Notes: generated by a model from the letters alone, not told the origin. A stretch of DNA of 64,000 bases from Arthrobacter sp. Hiyo8 (GCA_001549895.1 AP014719.1:1736001-1800000), one strand, 5' to 3'; positions 1 to 9,678 are shown, counted from the first letter of the stretch. Made by a program: numbers and translations.

Positions 1-122
1 CCGGCTTCTATGGAGCTCTCCGCGCCTTCCTCGTAGTTGATGACCATGGAGATGGCCACCTTGGCACCATTCGGCCACGTCACGACCGGGGGGTTTTCCC
101 CGTATCCAATGAGGTCTCGCAT
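1..122 (-). CDS. PuuE/allantoinase-like polysaccharide deacetylase family protein, N-terminus only
   Basis: Only about 40 codons are visible; the gene runs off the left edge. The residues (MRDLIGYGENPP, then TWPNGAKVAI and an INYEEGAE motif near residue 30) match the start of NodB-fold deacetylases of the PuuE/allantoinase-like group, which act on amides and cyclic ureides as well as sugars. The ATG has an AAGGAG site 8 nt upstream. It is the last visible gene of the leftward catabolic cluster but has its own promoter about 50 nt upstream. Family assignment rests on this short stretch only; catalytic Asp/His residues lie outside the window. Confidence 0.7.
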   Translation of the reverse strand, partial: MRDLIGYGENPPVVTWPNGAKVAISMVINYEEGAESSIEA

Positions 123-174
123 TGACTCACTCCTTGCCGTTCGTCGCTATCAATCGAAGCGTCGAAATCTAGAA

Positions 175-206
175 TTCATTATATTGAACTGAACTTCACT
201 ATGCAA
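175..206 (-). promoter_or_regulatory. Promoter and operator-like site of the deacetylase gene
   Basis: On the minus strand TTGCAT (201-206) and TATAAT (178-183) are separated by 17 nt. The near-palindrome TTCAATATAATGAA (175-188) covers the -10 box. The same TTCAATA motif overlaps the -10 boxes of two other promoters of this cluster (near 5,890 and 9,720), which suggests one shared repressor. The regulator is not in the window. Confidence 0.6.
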
Positions 207-1028
207 TCAGCGGCCTTCCGCATAGACCCTCCTGTGCGCGGCCAATGACGTCCTGAGCATTCCGTCGACGTCGTCGATCACGTTGCCGTGGCCGGGCCGA
301 TCAGTTTCGTGGGAAGCGTGTCCAGTACCGCTTCGATCGCCTCGAAGGCATCACTGACATCCACGAACTTCGTCCAGTAGAGAGCCCTCCCGGTGCCATA
401 CGCCGCTTGGTCCACGGTGGGAGGTTCCGGCATCTCGCCCGACAACAGGCGGCATTGGCCGGGAAGGTGGACCGGTTCGTCGTCGTCCTCTGCTTCCCCG
501 TCTCCGCGCGCTGCGGGACATCGTGGATAAAGGAGAAGCCGTCCGAAACGAACATCATCCGGGCGCCGTCGTCGTGGCCCCAGAGAGTGTTCTCCAGGTC
601 CCGGATGAAGGCCGGAAGGAAGCGGAACTCCCGATTGCCAAGATCGATCCGGCTTCCGGCCGCCTGTGTCCGGAACCTGGAGCGGTATTCGGGAAATGCA
701 GGTGGTAGTCACGGACATCCCCCACTACGAGCGCCCCGGGATACTTGTCCAGCAGGGCAGGCAGGTTGCCGGCGTGCGGGATCTCGGGATGGGTCGGGAA
801 CACATAATCCAGGGGACGTTCACCGAGAACCAATTCAAGCTGGGCGAGAAGGAGGGCGCGGTGAGCCGGATCCCCCGTGTCCACCAAGAGCGTCGCTTTG
901 GAGCCCACCACCAGGTAGGAGGAGACGTGATAGTGGACTTCCTGCCCCTGGGCGTTGGCCGACAGGCAGCCACCCAGCCAATAGGTTCCGTCGGCAAGCC
1001 ATCGGAGTTCGACTGCGTCGTGCTTCAC
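207..1028 (-). CDS. MBL-fold (flavodiiron-like) protein, 'A' member of pair 1, frame broken
   Basis: MBL-fold protein of about 273 residues after repair. The first frame gives LLVDTG (near residue 50) and the metal motif THPEIPHAGN followed by VVGDVRDYH; a second frame supplies MMFVSDGFSFIH, a third DEPVHLPG...ALYWTKF, and a last one the C-terminal HGNVID motif. Each break (about 692, 500 and 288) is repaired by one G/C in a G/C run, so sequence error is likely. Relative to flavodiiron proteins (HxExD...H...D...H) it keeps HxE, the later Asp and the final HG, but the first Asp is Pro and the middle His is Arg. The GTG start overlaps the stop of the upstream 'B' gene by 4 nt (GTGA), so the two are probably translationally coupled. 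Substrate unknown. Confidence 0.75.
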
Positions 1029-1765
1029 TGGACTCTCACTCTCTGGATCCCGACTTCCTCGATTGCCCGCGCCAGCTGCTGTGCCTGCTCAAGGCACAGG
1101 TCCCTGCCCACAAAGGGTGTCCCGTAGCCGGGCCCGACGGCGCGGACATCGCGGTCCCGGAAGATGTCGGCAACGTTCCTGGCGATCGGCCCGGTATCTG
1201 CCCCTGTGAACCAGCGGAATTTCCGGAGCCCCTCGCGGGTCTCCGGCTTGGCACTCCCGCCGTGCGTGAACGCATCCGAGGTCAGCAGCGCGCCCGATTC
1301 CGGATCGAACACCCAGAGGGTCGGCAGGAGCCGGAGGAGCGGCGACACGAGTTCGACGACGACGCCGTCCTGCACTTCTACGCGCATCGACGTCCCCGGA
1401 TCCACGGCAATCCGCTTGGATTCGGCCTTCGAACGGGGCACGGTGATTCCGCCCGTGTACCAGACCGCGCCAACCGCAAAGTGTTCCTCGATGGCCGGGA
1501 TGTTGAGGCAGCATTCCATTTCTGTCCTGGTGAGGACAATGGATAGTGGCTCTCCGGGTGACAGCAGCCGGTCGAGCTGTTCGATGATGCCTTCCTGGTG
1601 AAGGCGAATCCCGGTATCCACCAGCACTGAACCGGACGGCCCCTTGATCAAGTAGCAGTTCACCGCTTGCGCACGCTGTACGCCAGGCGGGCACCAGCTC
1701 ACGCGCTCATCCAGTTCGATGTCCCCACCGAGCCGGTAGATCCGGCCGCTCAGCAAACCGCTCAT
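1025..1765 (-). CDS. MBL-fold (flavodiiron-like) protein with degenerate metal site, 'B' member of pair 1
   Basis: Intact 246-residue protein. I start at the ATG 5 nt after AAGGAG rather than the GTG two codons earlier, which overlaps that site. It has the MBL core SVLVDTG (near 50), but the metal motif reads TRTEMECCLN: the first His is Arg and the following Asp is Glu. SPLLRLLPTLW has Arg where a His is expected, LLTSDAF keeps the Asp, and GPGYGTPF replaces the final His-Gly. It therefore probably cannot build a normal two-metal centre and may be a structural partner of the coupled 'A' protein. A second copy of the pair lies at 4,237-5,883. Function unknown. Confidence 0.8.
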   Translation of the reverse strand: MSGLLSGRIYRLGGDIELDERVSWCPPGVQRAQAVNCYLIKGPSGSVLVDTGIRLHQEGIIEQLDRLLSPGEPLSIVLTRTEMECCLNIPAIEEHFAVGAVWYTGGITVPRSKAESKRIAVDPGTSMRVEVQDGVVVELVSPLLRLLPTLWVFDPESGALLTSDAFTHGGSAKPETREGLRKFRWFTGADTGPIARNVADIFRDRDVRAVGPGYGTPFVGRDLCLEQAQQLARAIEEVGIQRVRVQ

Positions 1766-1794
1766 TTTCACTCCTTCCCTTGGATCCGGATGGT

Positions 1795-2469
1795 TCAGGA
1801 GGCGCTGGCTGTCTCCCAGACAGCAATAGCTTCGTCGAGGGTGCAGACGTCGTGCCGGGCCCGCATGACGGTCAACGCGGCGTCGTGCACCACCGTGTCG
1901 TAGGCTCCCACCGCATCCTCGAGCAGCACGGCATAGAAGTCGTTGTGCACGGCGTCGCGCAGGGTCGCTTCCACACAGCCACCGGTGGAAACGCCCACGA
2001 GCGCCACCGACTCAATCCCCTGGCTGCGCAACAGCAAGGCGAGTTCGGTGGCGATGAAAGCGCTGGGACGTCGCTTGGTGATCACGACTTCCCCGTCTTC
2101 GGGCGTGCAGGGTTCGCAGAATTCCGTCGCGGGGTCGCCTTTGGCACTGAGCTTGCCGAGGTCAATGGGGCGGCCGTTCGCAGCGGTATAGAGGGCACGC
2201 AGCCAGGCCGCCGGCGAGCTTGCGCCGTCGGGAAGGTTCTCGACACGAATGTGGAAAACCGGCACCCCATTGGCACGGGCCGCGGTGATGGCCCGCCCGC
2301 ATTTTTCGACGACGGACGGCATCATGCTCATGTCATGCCCGGAATCCCCAATTGCGCCACCGTGCGAAACAGCTCCCACCTGCATGTCGATGACAACCAG
2401 TGCAGTAGTGGCGGGATCGAGCAGTTCCTCGAGGGTGTCGCGGACGGGTTTGCCACAGATTTCAATCAT
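1795..2469 (-). CDS. Isochorismatase-family cysteine hydrolase (N-carbamoyl/ureido amidase-like)
   Basis: 224 residues. The catalytic triad of the isochorismatase-like amidases is visible: Asp in ALVVIDMQ (near residue 31), Lys in EVVITKRRPSA (near 130) and Cys in GVSTGGCVEATLRDA (near 165). Members include N-carbamoylsarcosine amidase, biuret hydrolase and RutB, all releasing ammonia from an amide. Together with the hydantoinase-like and formamidase-like genes of this cluster that suggests the N-carbamoyl or ureido step, but the substrate cannot be read from sequence. The ATG start follows AAGGAAG; a TTG five codons upstream lies inside that site and was not used. Confidence 0.85.
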   Translation of the reverse strand: MIEICGKPVRDTLEELLDPATTALVVIDMQVGAVSHGGAIGDSGHDMSMMPSVVEKCGRAITAARANGVPVFHIRVENLPDGASSPAAWLRALYTAANGRPIDLGKLSAKGDPATEFCEPCTPEDGEVVITKRRPSAFIATELALLLRSQGIESVALVGVSTGGCVEATLRDAVHNDFYAVLLEDAVGAYDTVVHDAALTVMRARHDVCTLDEAIAVWETASAS

Positions 2470-2524
2470 GGTTTCTTCCTTCAAGCGGATCCGGGGTCAC
2501 AGCGGATCTGGGGTCGGGTGAGTC

Positions 2525-2551
2525 CTGGCCGGCGGTCGCCCCGCCGGCCAG
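2525..2551 (-). terminator. Strong hairpin between binding-protein and amidase genes
   Basis: CTGGCCGGCGG and CCGCCGGCCAG form a perfect 11-bp stem with a 5-nt loop, without a clear T tract. It sits just after the binding-protein gene, where such hairpins often protect or partly terminate the abundant binding-protein mRNA. Terminator versus mRNA stabilizer cannot be told from sequence. Confidence 0.55.
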
Positions 2552-2574
2552 AACCATGTGCTTCTTGGGATTTG

Positions 2575-4164
2575 CTACTTGCCCAGACCGGCGAAATAGA
2601 CCTGGTCGTTGGTGAGCGGTACCGCACCTGTCAAGGTGTCTTGCTTGACGATCAGGTTCCGGACCTCCACCAGAGAGAGGATCGGGGCGCCCTGGTCCAC
2701 CAATCCGGCCATCTTCTTGAGCAGGGCCGCCCGCTGGTCCGTGTTCGTGCTCGGGTGGCGGCCAGCTGGGTCCGGGCGGCATCGAATTCAGGATTGGACC
2801 ATCCGGTGCTGTTGCTCGGAGCTCCCGTGGAGTAGAACGCGTAGGTGTAGAACGCGGGGTCTGCGATGACGATCGGCTCGGAGTACAGGACGGCCTGGAA
2901 GCGTCCGTCGATGAGCGCCGAGGAGAAGTCGGTCGGGCTCGCAACGTTCAACAGCTGCACCGTGATGCCCACCTTTGCCAGCATGGATTGGATGAGGACG
3001 GCTGAACTCTTCGCGACGGGACCCGGGCGGCTCACGCTGTAGCTGAGTGTCAGGGGGAATCCGTTCGCGTACTGGGTCTGTGCCAGCAGCTTCTTGGCCC
3101 CGTCGGGGTCATATTTGTAGGTGGGCGAATCCTTCACCGCGGGAAAGATCGAGCCCGCCGGGTCCGCGAGGCCGGCGTAGGCACCCTTGGCCAGGGCGGC
3201 CCGGTCGATCGCCATGGAGACTGCCTGGCGAACCTTCTCGTCTGCCAGCGGACCGGTCTTCGTGTTGAACATCATGGTGTCGCGTGTCTGGCTGGTGCAC
3301 TTGAGGACACTTACCCCACTGACACCGGTCATGGAGCTGTATTGGTCATATTCGAAGCCGTTGGCAATCTGGGCCTCGCCGGTCTTCACCAATTGGGTCC
3401 GGGTCGCGGTGTCGGGAACGGCCTTGACCACAACCCGCTTTACCGAGCCTCGATCGCCTCCCCAGTTCGGGTCCGCGGTCACCGTCAGGGACGTCCCGGG
3501 AGTAAACTCCTCGAGCTTCCACCCGCTGTAATCGGCCAGGTTCTTCGAGAGCCACTTGTTGGCCGTGGGGTCATCCGGCGTGACGTGAAGTTTCGCTTCC
3601 TTGCTGTCGTGGATGTAGAAGAGATTGTTCTGCAGTGACTCGAGCGTGTATGACGTCATGCCGAGGGTGTTGAGTTCAACAGTGCGGTCATCGATCACGG
3701 TGACGAGGTTGTCCACATTGAATCCGCTGCTCTTGAGCGTCCCCTTCATGACGGGCTGCCGCACCATCCCGATCGCGAGGCTCCATTTCACGTCCTCGGC
3801 CGAGAGGGTGTTTCCAAACTGGCTCGTCAGCTTCCGCAGCTTGACGATGACCCCTTGCCGTCCGGGGCGGCAACCGCGCTTTCGGCGAGCCGGCCGGTCA
3901 CCGCGGTAGACGGCGTCGAGCATGATTGGTCATCAGTTGCGCCGGTCTTGTACTCCAGCAACTGGGAGCCGAGTCCGCTGAGCACAACGTGTGATGCACT
4001 GCCGCCCCACGGGGCGGGGGTGAGGCTGTCCGGGAGGGCGCCGACCGCAATGACGACCGACTCCGGCTTGGCCACCGCCGCGGTGGGAGTGGCTCCCCGC
4101 ATCCGGTGAGCGACACAGCTGCCGCTGCTGCGACCCAGCCGAGCAATAAACGCGAATTCTTCAT
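2575..4164 (-). CDS. ABC transporter substrate-binding lipoprotein, family 5 (peptide/opine type), frame broken
   Basis: About 529 residues after repair. The N-terminus MKNSRLLLGWVAAAA followed by SLTGCG is a lipoprotein signal with lipobox LTGC. Downstream the family 5 solute-binding signature is clear (LSAEDVKWSL; DEKVRQAVSMAIDRAALAKGAYAG; YDPDGAKKLLA). Frame breaks near 4,098, 3,858 and 2,752 are each cured by one G or C in a 3-4 nt run. It should capture substrate outside the membrane for the permeases and ATPases encoded upstream. It is separated from its transporter genes by an MBL pair, an unusual order that suggests the MBL proteins act on the imported compound. Confidence 0.85.
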
Positions 4165-4236
4165 AAGCCTGGTTCCAATTTCTGTACAGAGGGAAAGGAC
4201 GTGTTACGAGTAGTGCGCTGCTGATGGGGCAGTGGA

Positions 4237-5049
4237 TTAGTAACGGTAGGCGTGCTTGTGGCCGGCCCGGATGATGGCGCCACCTCCGGAATATTGGTGA
4301 TCACGTTGCCGTGGGTGGGCGCTACGATCTTGACCCAAGGTCATCCATCAGCTTGCCGACCCGGTCGTAAACCTGGTCAGCGTCGTTGGCGAATCTGGCC
4401 CAGTACAACGCGCTGCCGGTAAAGAAGGCTGCGTTCTCGACCGCGATGGGTGCCGAGAGTTCATCTGTTATCAGGCCACATTCGCCGGGAGGTGCACCGG
4501 ATCCTCATCATCGAGTTCCGGGCGGTGCATGTAGCAAAAACCGTCGGCCGTAAAAAGCACGCCCGACTTCGGTACGAAGCCCCATTGGGTATTTGGCAGG
4601 TCCCTGATCATGGCCTCGACGATCACGAATTCATACCCGCCGCCGAGATCCACTTTGTCCCCGGGAACCCGGGCATGCAGGTTGGGCACGATCTGCGGGT
4701 AGAAGAGGTGGTAGTCCCGGATGTCGCCGACAACCTTGATATCGGGGTACTTCTCCACGAGGCGCGGAAGGTTTCCCGTGTGCGGAAGCTCCGGATGCGT
4801 CGGGAAGACGTAGCTCAGCGGTTTGTCCCCGAGCAATCCGTCAAGGGTTTCCGAAATGATGTTCCAGCTGGAGGGGTTGCCCGTATCAATGAGGATGGAC
4901 GACTCGGTCCCTTGTGCCAGATACGTGGAGGTGTGCCCGTGGATAACGCGGTCCTGGAGGTGGAACGGCAGGCACGAACTCATCCAGGTGACGCCGTCGG
5001 CTACCTCGCGCGGAAGGTCGCGGCTCATGGTTTCTACTAGTTCTTCCAT
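4237..5049 (-). CDS. MBL-fold (flavodiiron-like) protein, 'A' member of pair 2, frame broken near C-terminus
   Basis: Paralogue of the A protein of pair 1. Residues 1-190 read without a break: SSILIDTG, FPTHPELPHTGN, VVGDIRDYHLFYP, then VLFTADGFCYMH. An apparent stop after HLPANV and two further shifts interrupt the tail; with three single-base repairs it continues GLITDELSAP...SALYWARF...KIVAPTHGNVITN and ends AGHKHAYRY at a TAA. That tail aligns with pair 1's HGNVIDD...AAHRRVYAEGR, which supports the repair. The His-x-Glu is kept, the next Asp is Pro and the middle His is Arg. ATG preceded by AGGAGA, 10 nt after the stop of the B gene. Confidence 0.75.
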
Positions 5050-5059
5050 CGGGATTCTC

Positions 5060-5883
5060 CTATGCCTTTTCCGGTGTCAGCGCGGCGAGCATGAAATCAA
5101 GGTGCCGGCGGACGAGCTCGCGCCCGCGGATCACGCAACCGCGGGAAGGGGCGATGGTCTCTGGGGCCAGGGTCTCGAACTTGTCCGAGAGCCATTCCCG
5201 GAGCGGCTCGCACGTGGCCCGCGGGATCCACTCGTATTTCGCGTAGAGGTGCTCGGCGACCTGCTTGGCCGTGGTGGTGTCCTGGGCGATCGAGTCGATG
5301 ATGCGGGAACCGTCCGGGCTCGTCATGGTGCCGTGGGTGAAGGTGTCGGAGGTGAAGATGGTTCCGGTATTCGCGTCCCAGCCCCAGAAGGTCGGGAGGA
5401 GCCGCAGGAGCGGCGACTCGATGGTCAAGTGACGGCCCGGCGCCACCTCGATCTCTGGGGTGCGGGCCATGGAATCTCCGCCCTCTCCCTTCTGGTCGAT
5501 CTGCTGCCGGCGTCCTCGGAGCGCAAGCCGGCTGAGGTCATCGAAGGCATCGAAGGGGTTGATGGCGCCGCCGGTGAAGAGGCGTTCGATGTCGAACTTC
5601 CCGGCAATGGGTTCCAGGTTCGAAACGCAGTCCATCTCGCTCCGCGTGAAGAACATGGAGAGCCGGCCGTCGTCGTCGAGCAGTTCAACCAGGTCATCGA
5701 GGATTTCCTGGCTGTGGACTGCGAGCCCGGTGTCGACCAACAGTCGGCCGGACCCTTCGCTGAGGAGATAGCAATTCGACGGCTGGAAGCCGGTTGCCCG
5801 GCCGGTACCCAGCTCACGCGGCCATCGAGCGGAATGGTTCCACCGAGGGCAATAACTTTATCTTCATGAACTTTAGTGAACAT
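5060..5883 (-). CDS. MBL-fold protein with degenerate metal site, 'B' member of pair 2, one frame break
   Basis: About 274 residues after one repair near 5,797 (GGG to GGGG restores the reading into CYLLSEGSGRLLVDTG). The metal motif reads TRSEMDCVSN, so the first His is Arg while Glu and Asp remain; SPLLRLLPTFW again has Arg for His, IFTSDTF keeps the Asp, and the C-terminal PSRGCVI lacks the final His. The same residues are changed in pair 1's B protein, so the degeneration is conserved, not random decay. There is no convincing ribosome-binding site and the -10 box ends about 7 nt before the ATG, so the mRNA is probably leaderless. Confidence 0.75.
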
Positions 5884-5885
5884 GT

Positions 5886-5919
5886 CTTCAATCTATTGAA
5901 GTCGGGAGACGTCTGTCAA
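5886..5919 (-). promoter_or_regulatory. Internal promoter with operator palindrome ahead of MBL pair 2
   Basis: Minus strand TTGACA (5914-5919), 18 nt, TAGATT (5890-5895), then the ATG at 5883. The palindrome CTTCAAT-CT-ATTGAAG (5886-5901) covers the -10 box. The -35 lies inside the 3' end of the permease gene. Compare the transporter promoter near 9,720: both read TTGACA, 11 nt, then GACTTCAATA. Confidence 0.65.
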
Positions 5920-7005
5920 GACTTCTCGGAGGCGGCTGAGGGCTTCTTAGGAGATAGTTGCCGGGTTTGCGCGCAGGCGCTTCTGACGGCGTCCTGCCAC
6001 GGCTTTGCTGCGCGTACGGGGTCCAGAAGGGTGATCAAGGCGTCGAGAACGACGTAGCCGAGCAAGCTTGTGGTTCCCATGATGAGGACAAAACCTTGAA
6101 TGACGGGCACATCGCCTTTGAGTACGCCGTCGAGCGACCAACCACCCACTCCTGGCCAGGAAAAGACACTTTCCACAATGGCCGCTCCGCTGAGGGACGC
6201 GGCAAAGAGAAGTACCAAGTAGGTCATGAGTGACCCGCGGATGTCACTGAGGGCATATCGGAAGACCTGGGTGGGACGCAGTCCGCAGGCCCTCGCGAAC
6301 TCGATTTGTGGTGATTGGAGCACCTGCAAGAGTCCCGAGCGCACCGTCTTTCCAAACGGGCAGCAAAGAACAAACCCATCGTCACGATAGGAAGGACAGC
6401 GCGGCCGAGGATTGACGAAAACGTACCCATTGGCCGGCAACTATGGCGTCGAGGGGAATTGATCCCGTGACGCGCGGCGGAGTGATCTGCGCACTGGAGA
6501 GCATGCCGATCGGTGCGGGCGCGATGCGCAGTTGTTGATAGAAGACGAACAGCAACACGAGGGCCAGCACGAATTCCGGCATGGCCATGAGGATGGATAT
6601 CCAGAACGTGAAGGCTTTATCGGCAAAACGCCGGTAGCGATAAGCCGCGAACGTTCCACTCGCCATGCCGATGATGAGGGCCAAGGCGAGCCCCGGCACC
6701 ATATAGATCAAGGTATTCGGGAGCCGGGTCAGGATTTCGCTGGACACCGAACTGCCCGTGAAGAGGGAATGGCCAAGGTCCCCGCTCAGGGTCCTGGACA
6801 TGTACCCGAGGTAGCGTTCCCAGAAAGGCAGGTCCAGGCCAAGTTCCGCGTGGATACGGGCGACGTCTGCCGGGGTTGCGTATTCACCCAGAAGGGCCAC
6901 CGCGGGGTCGCCGGGAAGAAGGGACACGAGGCCAAAGCTGAGGGTGATGAGGCCACACAGCAATAAGGCAGCAACAAGGAGCCTTGAAATGATGTAGCGG
7001 ATCAT
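5916..7005 (-). CDS. ABC transporter permease, DppB/OppB type, two frame breaks
   Basis: About 363 residues after repair. The N-terminus MIRYIISRLLVAALLLCGLI is the usual first membrane helix of this family, followed by LLPGDPAVALLGEYATP and the conserved FGLD-like region. Two breaks near 6,415 and 6,340 lie in a membrane loop; after them the inner-membrane coupling segment (QVFRYALSDIRGSLMTYLVLLFAASLSGAAIVESVFSWPG, where EXXFXWPG is typical of DppB) resumes. The start overlaps the stop of the ATPase gene by 4 nt (ATGA). Probably the last gene of the transporter transcript, which reads into MBL pair 2. Confidence 0.85.
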
Positions 7006-7814
7006 GACATCTGCCCCCGGGAATTCGTAGAGCCAACGACGGCGGAATAGGGAACTACCGGCAACGCAGCGGAAATCAGCGATTGGGTATAAGGGTGCTG
7101 CGGAGCCATCAAGACATCTCGGGTGGGACCAGTTTCGACGATTTTTCCGCGGTGCATGACAGCCACCGTGGAACAGAAGTGCCGGACCGTTTCGATGTCG
7201 TGGGAAATGAAGACGTACGTGAGGCCGCGCGAAGCCCTGAGGCGCGCGAGGGTGCGCAGGATAGAGGCGCGGATAGTCAGGTCCAACGAGGACGTTGGCT
7301 CATCCAGGACCACCAGGCTGGGATTCGTGACCAGGGCGCGTGCGATGCCCACGCGCTGCTGCTGTCCCCCGCTGAGGTTCGCCGGGCGCCGGTCCATGAA
7401 ATCGGCCGAGAGGCCCACCTCTTCCAAGGTTGCCAGGACCCGCAGCCGCCGCTCGGCACGGTCGCCCATCCGGGCGACGATGAGCGGCTCCTCGACGATC
7501 TGCCGGATCGTCAGGCGCGGGTTCAATGACGCGAAGGGTTCCTGGAAGACGATCTGCCAATGGCGGCGCTTCCGGCGGAGTTCGCCACGGCCAAGGGCCA
7601 ACACGTCCTGCCCCTCGATAACGACGGATCCGGAATCCGGCTCGGCGAGCCTCAGGATCAGGCGGCCCAGGGTCGACTTGCCAGAACCGCTTTCGCCGAT
7701 GACGCCGAGCGTCTCGCCGGCTTCCACGGACAGGGTGATTCCATCCACGGCGCGTGCTTCCCCATGGGGAGTACGGAAGATCTTCGTGACATCCACGAGT
7801 TCAAGGAGCGGCAT
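7002..7814 (-). CDS. ABC transporter ATP-binding protein, DppF/OppF type
   Basis: 270 residues, intact. Walker A GESGSGKST (near 40), Q-loop VFQEPFASLNP, signature LSGGQQQRVGIARAL, Walker B LVVLDEPTSSLD and the H-loop VFISHDIETV are all present, and the tail PTRDVLMAPQHPYTQSL is typical of oligopeptide/dipeptide transport ATPases. The ATG start is chosen over a TTG two codons upstream that overlaps the previous gene's stop. It should work as a heterodimer with the DppD-type ATPase encoded just before it. Confidence 0.93.
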   Translation of the reverse strand: MPLLELVDVTKIFRTPHGEARAVDGITLSVEAGETLGVIGESGSGKSTLGRLILRLAEPDSGSVVIEGQDVLALGRGELRRKRRHWQIVFQEPFASLNPRLTIRQIVEEPLIVARMGDRAERRLRVLATLEEVGLSADFMDRRPANLSGGQQQRVGIARALVTNPSLVVLDEPTSSLDLTIRASILRTLARLRASRGLTYVFISHDIETVRHFCSTVAVMHRGKIVETGPTRDVLMAPQHPYTQSLISAALPVVPYSAVVGSTNSRGQMS

Positions 7815-7816
7815 TC

Positions 7817-8707
7817 TCAAGACCTCCGGGCTTCGGACAATTGGACCGTGGAGGGGTTAGGCGCTTCCGGCTCCGCGGTATCCGGAGCTTCGGCGTCCCC
7901 TGGAACGAATTGCGTCTCATCTTCGGGACGCACCACCGAGTTGAGCAGGGAGATCGTGTAGGGATGCCGCGGACGGACAAAAACGTCCTCAACGAGTCCT
8001 TGTTCCACGATATTTCCGCGATACATGACAAGGACGCGGTTGCAGTAGGAGGCCACCACCCCGAGGTCATGGGTCACGATCAGCATCGAACGGCCGCTCT
8101 CGACCGTCAGCCGGCGAAGGGTGTCCAGGACCTGGCGCTGGACGGTGAGGTCCAGCGCCGTCGTCGGCTCATCGGCGATCACCAGCTGAGGGTTGAGGTA
8201 AAGCGCCATGGCGATGACGACGCGCTGGGCCATGCCGCCGCTGAGTTCGTGCGCGTAACCGCGCATCACGCGTTCCGGATCGCGGACTCCCGTCGACTCC
8301 AAGAGCTGTAGTGCACGGCTGCGCTCGGAGGCATCAACCTTCACTCCGTGCGCCTTGGCGATATTGGCGAACTGCTTTTCGATGCGGGTCACCGGGTTCA
8401 AGGCGCTGAACGGATTCTGGGCGATGAATCCGATCTCCTTGCCCCTGATTTGGCGCATTTCCCGCTCGGGCAGGTCCAGGAGGTTGCGGCCGGCGAAGTT
8501 GACGTTGCCGGCAGACACCTTGCCCGGCGGCATCAACAGCTTCGTGATGGAGCGGACCACGGTCGATTTGCCCGAGCCGGATTCACCGACGATCCCGACA
8601 ATCTCGTTGTCCTGCACCTCAAAGGAGACGCCATGCAGCGCCCGGACCACACCCCGGGGAGTGTGGAACTCGGTTTCGAGTTCCCGGACTTGGAGGGTCT
8701 TGTTCAT
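7817..8707 (-). CDS. ABC transporter ATP-binding protein, DppD/OppD type
   Basis: 296 residues, intact. Walker A GESGSGKST, Q-loop IAQNPFSALNP, signature LSGGMAQRVVIAMAL, Walker B LVIADEPTTALD and the C-terminal PRHPYTISLLNSV, followed by an acidic Pro/Glu/Ala-rich tail. The start ATG overlaps the stop of the upstream permease gene (ATGA). Heterodimer partner of the downstream DppF-type ATPase. Confidence 0.93.
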   Translation of the reverse strand: MNKTLQVRELETEFHTPRGVVRALHGVSFEVQDNEIVGIVGESGSGKSTVVRSITKLLMPPGKVSAGNVNFAGRNLLDLPEREMRQIRGKEIGFIAQNPFSALNPVTRIEKQFANIAKAHGVKVDASERSRALQLLESTGVRDPERVMRGYAHELSGGMAQRVVIAMALYLNPQLVIADEPTTALDLTVQRQVLDTLRRLTVESGRSMLIVTHDLGVVASYCNRVLVMYRGNIVEQGLVEDVFVRPRHPYTISLLNSVVRPEDETQFVPGDAEAPDTAEPEAPNPSTVQLSEARRS

Positions 8708-9678
8708 CGGGTGTGCTCCACTCGTTCCATCTTGTCCTCAATGGCACCGGCGATGATGTTGAGAGAACCGATGACCAGGAGGAGGGCGAGCGCCGGAAAA
8801 GCCACGGCCCACCATTGGCCCCGGATGAGCATGCTCACGCCGTCGTCGATCATCGCGCCCCAGCTTGGCTGGGGCGGTTTGACCCCGACGCCGAGGAAGT
8901 TCAAGGCGGCAATCGTGCTCAGGGCGCCGGCAGTGGTCAGCGTGGCCTGCACGAGGATCACACCGTAGGCGTTCCTGAAGATGTGGTTGAAGGCCACGCG
9001 GATTGGCGAGCATCCGATGGCCACCGCCGCCTCGACGTACCTCGATGAGCGGAGCGAAATCGCCGCCGCACGGGACAAGCGTACGAAGCGCGGAGCCGCA
9101 ACCAGGGCGATGGCGAGGATGACATCGGTGGCACCGCCGCCCATGAGCTGGATGGACACCACGGCTATCACGATGATGGGGAGGGCGGCGAAGGCATCGA
9201 CTACGCGCATGATCGCCTCGCCGGCCACGCCGGTAGTAGCGAAGAGGCCCAAGGGAACGCCGATGACAAGGGCAATGGCCGTCGCCGCGAGGGATATGGG
9301 AAGGTCGAGCCTCGCCGATTCAATCGTCCGGGAGAACACATCCATGCCGTTGCCGTCCGTGCCGAACCAATGAACGGAGTTGGGGGCCAGGGCCATGGAT
9401 TCCACGTCCGGCTGGAGGGGGTTTTGGGGAAGGTGGAGAAAAATCGCCGCGAGCGGGAGTCCCACAATGAAGGCGGCGGCGACGACGGCAAGGACCGCCC
9501 CTGATCGCTTGTACGCCCAGGCCCTGCCTTGCTTGGCCCAGCCCGACGCACGTCCGCCCAGGGACCTCACTGGAGTCCGGGACTCGGCTGTCGTAGTTTC
9601 ACTCAATTGGCACTCGATCCGGTTGACGGGTGTAGGTGAAAGCCTTCTTTTGACTGGCGCATGCGGGGCTCCAGCCAC
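8704..9678 (-). CDS. ABC transporter permease, DppC/OppC type
   Basis: 324 residues, intact. After about 60 hydrophilic residues come a membrane helix, a periplasmic segment with HWFGTDGNGMDVFSRTI (HxxGTDxxGxDxxSR is the DppC hallmark), and five more helices; the cytoplasmic coupling loop is at AAISLRSSRYVEAAVAIGCSPIRVAFNHIFRN. The start is uncertain: GTG at 9,678 has a weak AGGA site and fits the predicted promoter (33-nt leader); a TTG further in is possible. First gene of the leftward transporter transcript. Confidence 0.88.
   Translation of the reverse strand: MAGAPHAPVKRRLSPTPVNRIECQLSETTTAESRTPVRSLGGRASGWAKQGRAWAYKRSGAVLAVVAAAFIVGLPLAAIFLHLPQNPLQPDVESMALAPNSVHWFGTDGNGMDVFSRTIESARLDLPISLAATAIALVIGVPLGLFATTGVAGEAIMRVVDAFAALPIIVIAVVSIQLMGGGATDVILAIALVAAPRFVRLSRAAAISLRSSRYVEAAVAIGCSPIRVAFNHIFRNAYGVILVQATLTTAGALSTIAALNFLGVGVKPPQPSWGAMIDDGVSMLIRGQWWAVAFPALALLLVIGSLNIIAGAIEDKMERVEHTR

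Noticed and set aside
407..1546. 379-codon open frame on the plus strand across the first MBL genes
   Set aside because: Antisense to MBL genes with clear motifs; Arg/Pro-rich translation typical of a shadow frame in GC-rich DNA.
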